Shown here piece after piece: positions 29,616 through 32,502 of a DNA stretch of 32,502 nt. The stretch's first letter is position 1, and the number at the start of each line of letters is the position of its first letter. This DNA is from Erysipelotrichales bacterium (GTDB lineage Bacteria > Bacillota_I > Bacilli_A > Erysipelotrichales > Erysipelotrichaceae). Location of the stretch: contig JAFXJJ010000116.1 of the NCBI GenBank assembly GCA_017532345.1, forward strand, positions 1 to 32,502. The letters run 5' to 3'. Made by a program: the position numbers and the translations under genes. The notes below the pieces were generated by a model, which was not told the DNA's origin, searched no databases, and worked only from the letters and a program-made list of their open reading frames with translations.

Positions 29616-31931
29616 ATGGCTAAAGTAACAAACATTAGTGTTCCTGTTGTATGTACTAGAGGAATTGTAGTGTTTCCTGAACAAGAAGTATTAATTGAAG
29701 TTGGTCGTAAGAAAAGTCTAACTGCAATTGAAGAATCTCGTTCAAACTTTGATCAACATGTGTTCATCGTATGTCAAAGAGATATGATGGTAGATGATCC
29801 AAAGGAAGAGGATTTATATACTATTGGTACTTTGTGTCGTATAAGTAGTGTACGTAGTAGAGATGGAATTATGAGAATTAATTTCTTAGGTCTTGAACGT
29901 GCACGTATTGTTGAACTTGATGATACTGGTGAAATGTTCTTCGCAGAAATTGAAGGATTAGCAGATGTTGCCGGTAATCAATTAGAAGAAATGGCATTAG
30001 TAAGAAGAGTATCGAAGGCTTATGAAGAAGTTTCTAATATAGTTCCTGCATTTCCTAATGAAGTAGTTATGAAAATGTCAAGTGGAATTAATGCAGCAAT
30101 GGTAGCAGACCAATTTGCAAGTAATTTCCCAATGCCTTTCCATAAGAAGCAAGAAATATTAGAAGAAGTTAATATTAATCAAAGATTAATGTTAGTATTA
30201 CGTGAAATTGAAACTGAAAAGCAATTAAATGCAATTGAAGGTCAAATTACATCTAAAGTTAAAGAACGTATTGATGAAAATCAAAAGGAATACTATTTGA
30301 GAGAAAAAATGCGTGTTATTAAAGAAGAACTTGGTGATGTAAGTAATAAAGATGATGACAGTGAAGATATTCGTAAAAAAATTGCGAATGAACCGTATCC
30401 TGAAGTTATTAAGGATAAAATTTTAGAAGAATTACAGCGTTATGAAATGCTTCCTGCAGCTAGTGGAGAAGCGGGGGTAATTCGTTCTTATATTGATTGG
30501 CTACTAAAGCTTCCTTGGTGGCAAGTGACTGAGGATAATGCCGATTTATCTGATGTAGAGCGTATTTTAAACGAAGATCACTACGGCTTAGAAAAAGTTA
30601 AAGAACGCATTTTAGAGTATTTAGCTGTTAAACAAATGACTAATTCTTTAAAAGCTCCAATTCTTTGTTTATATGGTCCTCCAGGTGTTGGTAAGACTTC
30701 ACTTGGTAAGAGTGTTGCAAGAGCCTTAGGAAGAAAATTCGTTAAGATTTCACTTGGTGGTGTAAAAGAAGAAGCTGACATTCGTGGTCATCGTCGTACA
30801 TACTTAGGATCTATGCCTGGTCGTATTATTCAAAGTATGAAGAAGGCTGGAGTTACTAATCCAGTAATGTTAATCGATGAAATTGATAAGATGGCTAGTG
30901 ATTATAAAGGTGATCCAAGTAGTGCAATGCTTGAAGTATTAGATCCTGAACAAAATAAAATGTTTAGTGATCACTACATTGAAGAAAACTATGATTTAAG
31001 TAATGTTTTATTCATCGCAACAGCAAACTATTTAGAAAATATTCCACCTGCATTAAGAGATCGTTTAGAATTAATTCAATTATCATCTTATACTGAACAA
31101 GATAAGGTGCAAATTGCAAGAGAACATTTAGTACCAAAACAAATTAATGAAAATGGTTTAAATGAGAAACAATTTAAGATTTCTAATGATGTATTAATTT
31201 ATTTAATTCGTCACTATACTCGTGAAGCTGGTGTACGTCAATTAGAACGTACTATCGCATCATTATGTCGTAAGGCTGTATTAGCTATTCTAAAGGATGA
31301 TAAGAAATCAGTAACAGTTACTAAGAAATTAGTTAATGAATGGCTTGGCAAAGAGTTATATGATCACGGTGCAAAAGAAAAGAAAGATCAAGTTGGAGTA
31401 GTAACTGGTCTAGCTTATACTGCATTTGGTGGAGATATTATGCCAATTGAAGTTACACATTTCGAAGGTAAGGGTAAATTCATTATTACTGGACAATTAG
31501 GTGATGTAATGAAGGAATCTTGTTCGATAGCTCTTGGTTATGTAAAGGCTAATGCTGCTAAGTATAAGATTAATCCTGAATTCTTTGAAAAGAATGATAT
31601 TCATATTCACGTACCTGAAGGGGCAGTACCTAAAGATGGACCAAGTGCTGGTGTCACATTAACAACAGCAATCATTTCTATGATTACTGGGCAAAAGGTG
31701 CGCAAAGATGTTGCCATGACAGGTGAAATCACATTACGTGGGCAAGTATTACCAATTGGTGGATTAAAAGAAAAATCAATTGCTGCACATCGCAGTGGAA
31801 TTAAAACTATTTGTTTCCCTAAAGGAAATGTGAAGGATTTAGAAGACGTTCCAGAAAGCGTTAAGAATGAAATTAACTACGTACCATGTTCTACTATTGA
31901 AGATGTTTTAAAGGAAGCTCTTATTAAATAA
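29616..31931 (+). CDS. lon: ATP-dependent protease Lon (LonA type)
   Basis: 771 residues, standard for LonA. An N-terminal substrate-binding domain (about 1-200) is followed by a coiled helix region (KVKERIDENQKEYYLREKM). The AAA+ module has Walker A GPPGVGKT (354-361) and Walker B PVMLIDEIDKM. The C-terminal protease domain has the Ser-Lys dyad: Ser677 in DGPSAGVTLTTA and Lys720 in GGLKEKSIAAHRSGI. It degrades misfolded and regulatory proteins in the cytoplasm. AAGGAGG precedes the ATG. The stop overlaps the engB start (TAATG), so the two are coupled. A short TTATC/GATAA inverted repeat just before the ribosome site has no known role. Confidence 0.98.
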   Translation: MAKVTNISVPVVCTRGIVVFPEQEVLIEVGRKKSLTAIEESRSNFDQHVFIVCQRDMMVDDPKEEDLYTIGTLCRISSVRSRDGIMRINFLGLERARIVELDDTGEMFFAEIEGLADVAGNQLEEMALVRRVSKAYEEVSNIVPAFPNEVVMKMSSGINAAMVADQFASNFPMPFHKKQEILEEVNINQRLMLVLREIETEKQLNAIEGQITSKVKERIDENQKEYYLREKMRVIKEELGDVSNKDDDSEDIRKKIANEPYPEVIKDKILEELQRYEMLPAASGEAGVIRSYIDWLLKLPWWQVTEDNADLSDVERILNEDHYGLEKVKERILEYLAVKQMTNSLKAPILCLYGPPGVGKTSLGKSVARALGRKFVKISLGGVKEEADIRGHRRTYLGSMPGRIIQSMKKAGVTNPVMLIDEIDKMASDYKGDPSSAMLEVLDPEQNKMFSDHYIEENYDLSNVLFIATANYLENIPPALRDRLELIQLSSYTEQDKVQIAREHLVPKQINENGLNEKQFKISNDVLIYLIRHYTREAGVRQLERTIASLCRKAVLAILKDDKKSVTVTKKLVNEWLGKELYDHGAKEKKDQVGVVTGLAYTAFGGDIMPIEVTHFEGKGKFIITGQLGDVMKESCSIALGYVKANAAKYKINPEFFEKNDIHIHVPEGAVPKDGPSAGVTLTTAIISMITGQKVRKDVAMTGEITLRGQVLPIGGLKEKSIAAHRSGIKTICFPKGNVKDLEDVPESVKNEINYVPCSTIEDVLKEALIK

Positions 31932-32502
31932 TGTTTAATAACGCAAAATATCTTACAAGTGCTGTAAAAGAAGAACAATGGCCACAATCAGATTTTCCTG
32001 AAATTTGTATGAGTGGTAGAAGTAACGTGGGTAAGTCAAGTTTTATTAATGCTATTTGTAATCGTAAAAATCTTGCATATGTAGGTAAAACACCAGGTAA
32101 AACAAGAATGCTTAACTTCTATACATTGGAAGATAAGTATATGTTAGTTGATGTTCCTGGATATGGATATGCATCTTTATCTGGTAAGCAACTAATTGAT
32201 TTTGGTAGTATGATGGATAGCTATTTCTTGAATCGTGAGAATCTAAAAGCTATGATTCAATTAGTTGATATTCGTCATGTTCCTACTAATGATGATTTAG
32301 ATATGATTAATTATGCTAAGGAGCATAAGATTCGTTTAGTAGTAATTGCTACTAAAGCGGATAAGGTCACAAAAAACCAAAGACCTAAACATTTAAAAGC
32401 TATTGCTCAAAAACTTGATATTGACGCAAATAATATCTTTGTTTATTCAGCAATGACTGGTGAAGGTTTAGATAAAATTGAAGAAAGATTACGATATATT
32501 TA
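31931..32502 (+). CDS. engB: GTP-binding protein EngB/YsxC, ribosome 50S assembly (3' end cut by window)
   Basis: 190 codons are visible before the window ends; family members are about 195, so only the last few residues are missing. EngB (YsxC) is an essential GTPase for late 50S ribosomal subunit assembly. Motifs: G1 GRSNVGKSS (about 29-37), G2 region GKTPGKTRMLNFY, G3 DVPGYGYA, G4 TKADK and G5 SAMTGEG. Start ATG 31931 overlaps the lon stop by one base. lon-ysxC adjacency is the same as in B. subtilis. Confidence 0.96.
   Translation, partial: MFNNAKYLTSAVKEEQWPQSDFPEICMSGRSNVGKSSFINAICNRKNLAYVGKTPGKTRMLNFYTLEDKYMLVDVPGYGYASLSGKQLIDFGSMMDSYFLNRENLKAMIQLVDIRHVPTNDDLDMINYAKEHKIRLVVIATKADKVTKNQRPKHLKAIAQKLDIDANNIFVYSAMTGEGLDKIEERLRYI

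Noticed and set aside
1-32502. CRISPR array or other regular direct repeats
   Set aside because: No repeated units with regular spacing were found on reading either strand.

Overview
The window is a continuous piece of a low-GC, endospore-forming Firmicute chromosome. It carries spoIIGA, sigE, sigG, ylmC, gerE and gerM, an Ile T-box riboswitch, SD-type ribosome sites and many extended -10 promoters. TGG is used for Trp and TGA as a true stop, so it is not a Mycoplasma-type code. Gene content and order suggest an Erysipelotrichia-like (or related deep Bacilli) organism; that placement is inference.

Layout. (1) 1-2221: small accessory genes: the tail of a membrane protein, a secreted/anchored protein, a nucleotidyltransferase, a metallo-beta-lactamase-fold hydrolase and an ASCH protein. 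(2) 2283-9516: a compact sporulation/division block spoIIGA-sigE-sigG-ylmC, then sepF-ylmH-divIVA with their own promoter signals, then T-box-ileS. (3) 9611-12790: an accessory island between ileS and lspA, with a Nudix gene broken by one in-frame TGA, two proteins of unknown or doubtful function, a GNAT, an ART-like protein, a second Nudix and a small membrane protein on the opposite strand. (4) 12840-15707: lspA-rluD-rhomboid-dCMP deaminase. (5) 15706-21415: rnhC, divergent from cvpA-mutS2-uvrC. (6) 21463-27186: gerE, then a VanY-like protein, MurL, a MurD2-like ligase, GerM, a YsnB/YfcE phosphoesterase and an ArsC-family protein. (7) 27235-32502: tRNA-Arg(TCT) on the minus strand, a TPR/HEAT-like protein, tig, lon and the start of engB (ysxC).

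The gene order from rnhC to engB follows the Bacillus subtilis order rnhC-cvpA-mutS2-uvrC-gerE-racE-gerM-ysnB-tig-lon-ysxC, with losses (polX, sdh, rph, clpX). The most striking point is that the racE (glutamate racemase) position between gerE and gerM is occupied by murL (UDP-MurNAc-L-Ala-L-Glu epimerase) overlapping a MurD whose substrate loop differs from classical MurD. This implies that D-glutamate for peptidoglycan is made on the nucleotide precursor, by the Xanthomonas-type MurD2/MurL route, in a spore-forming Firmicute. The first gene of the same unit is a VanY-fold protein lacking two catalytic-site residues. A sigma-E-like promoter in front of gerM and tandem Spo0A-box-like sequences in front of spoIIGA fit the sporulation context.
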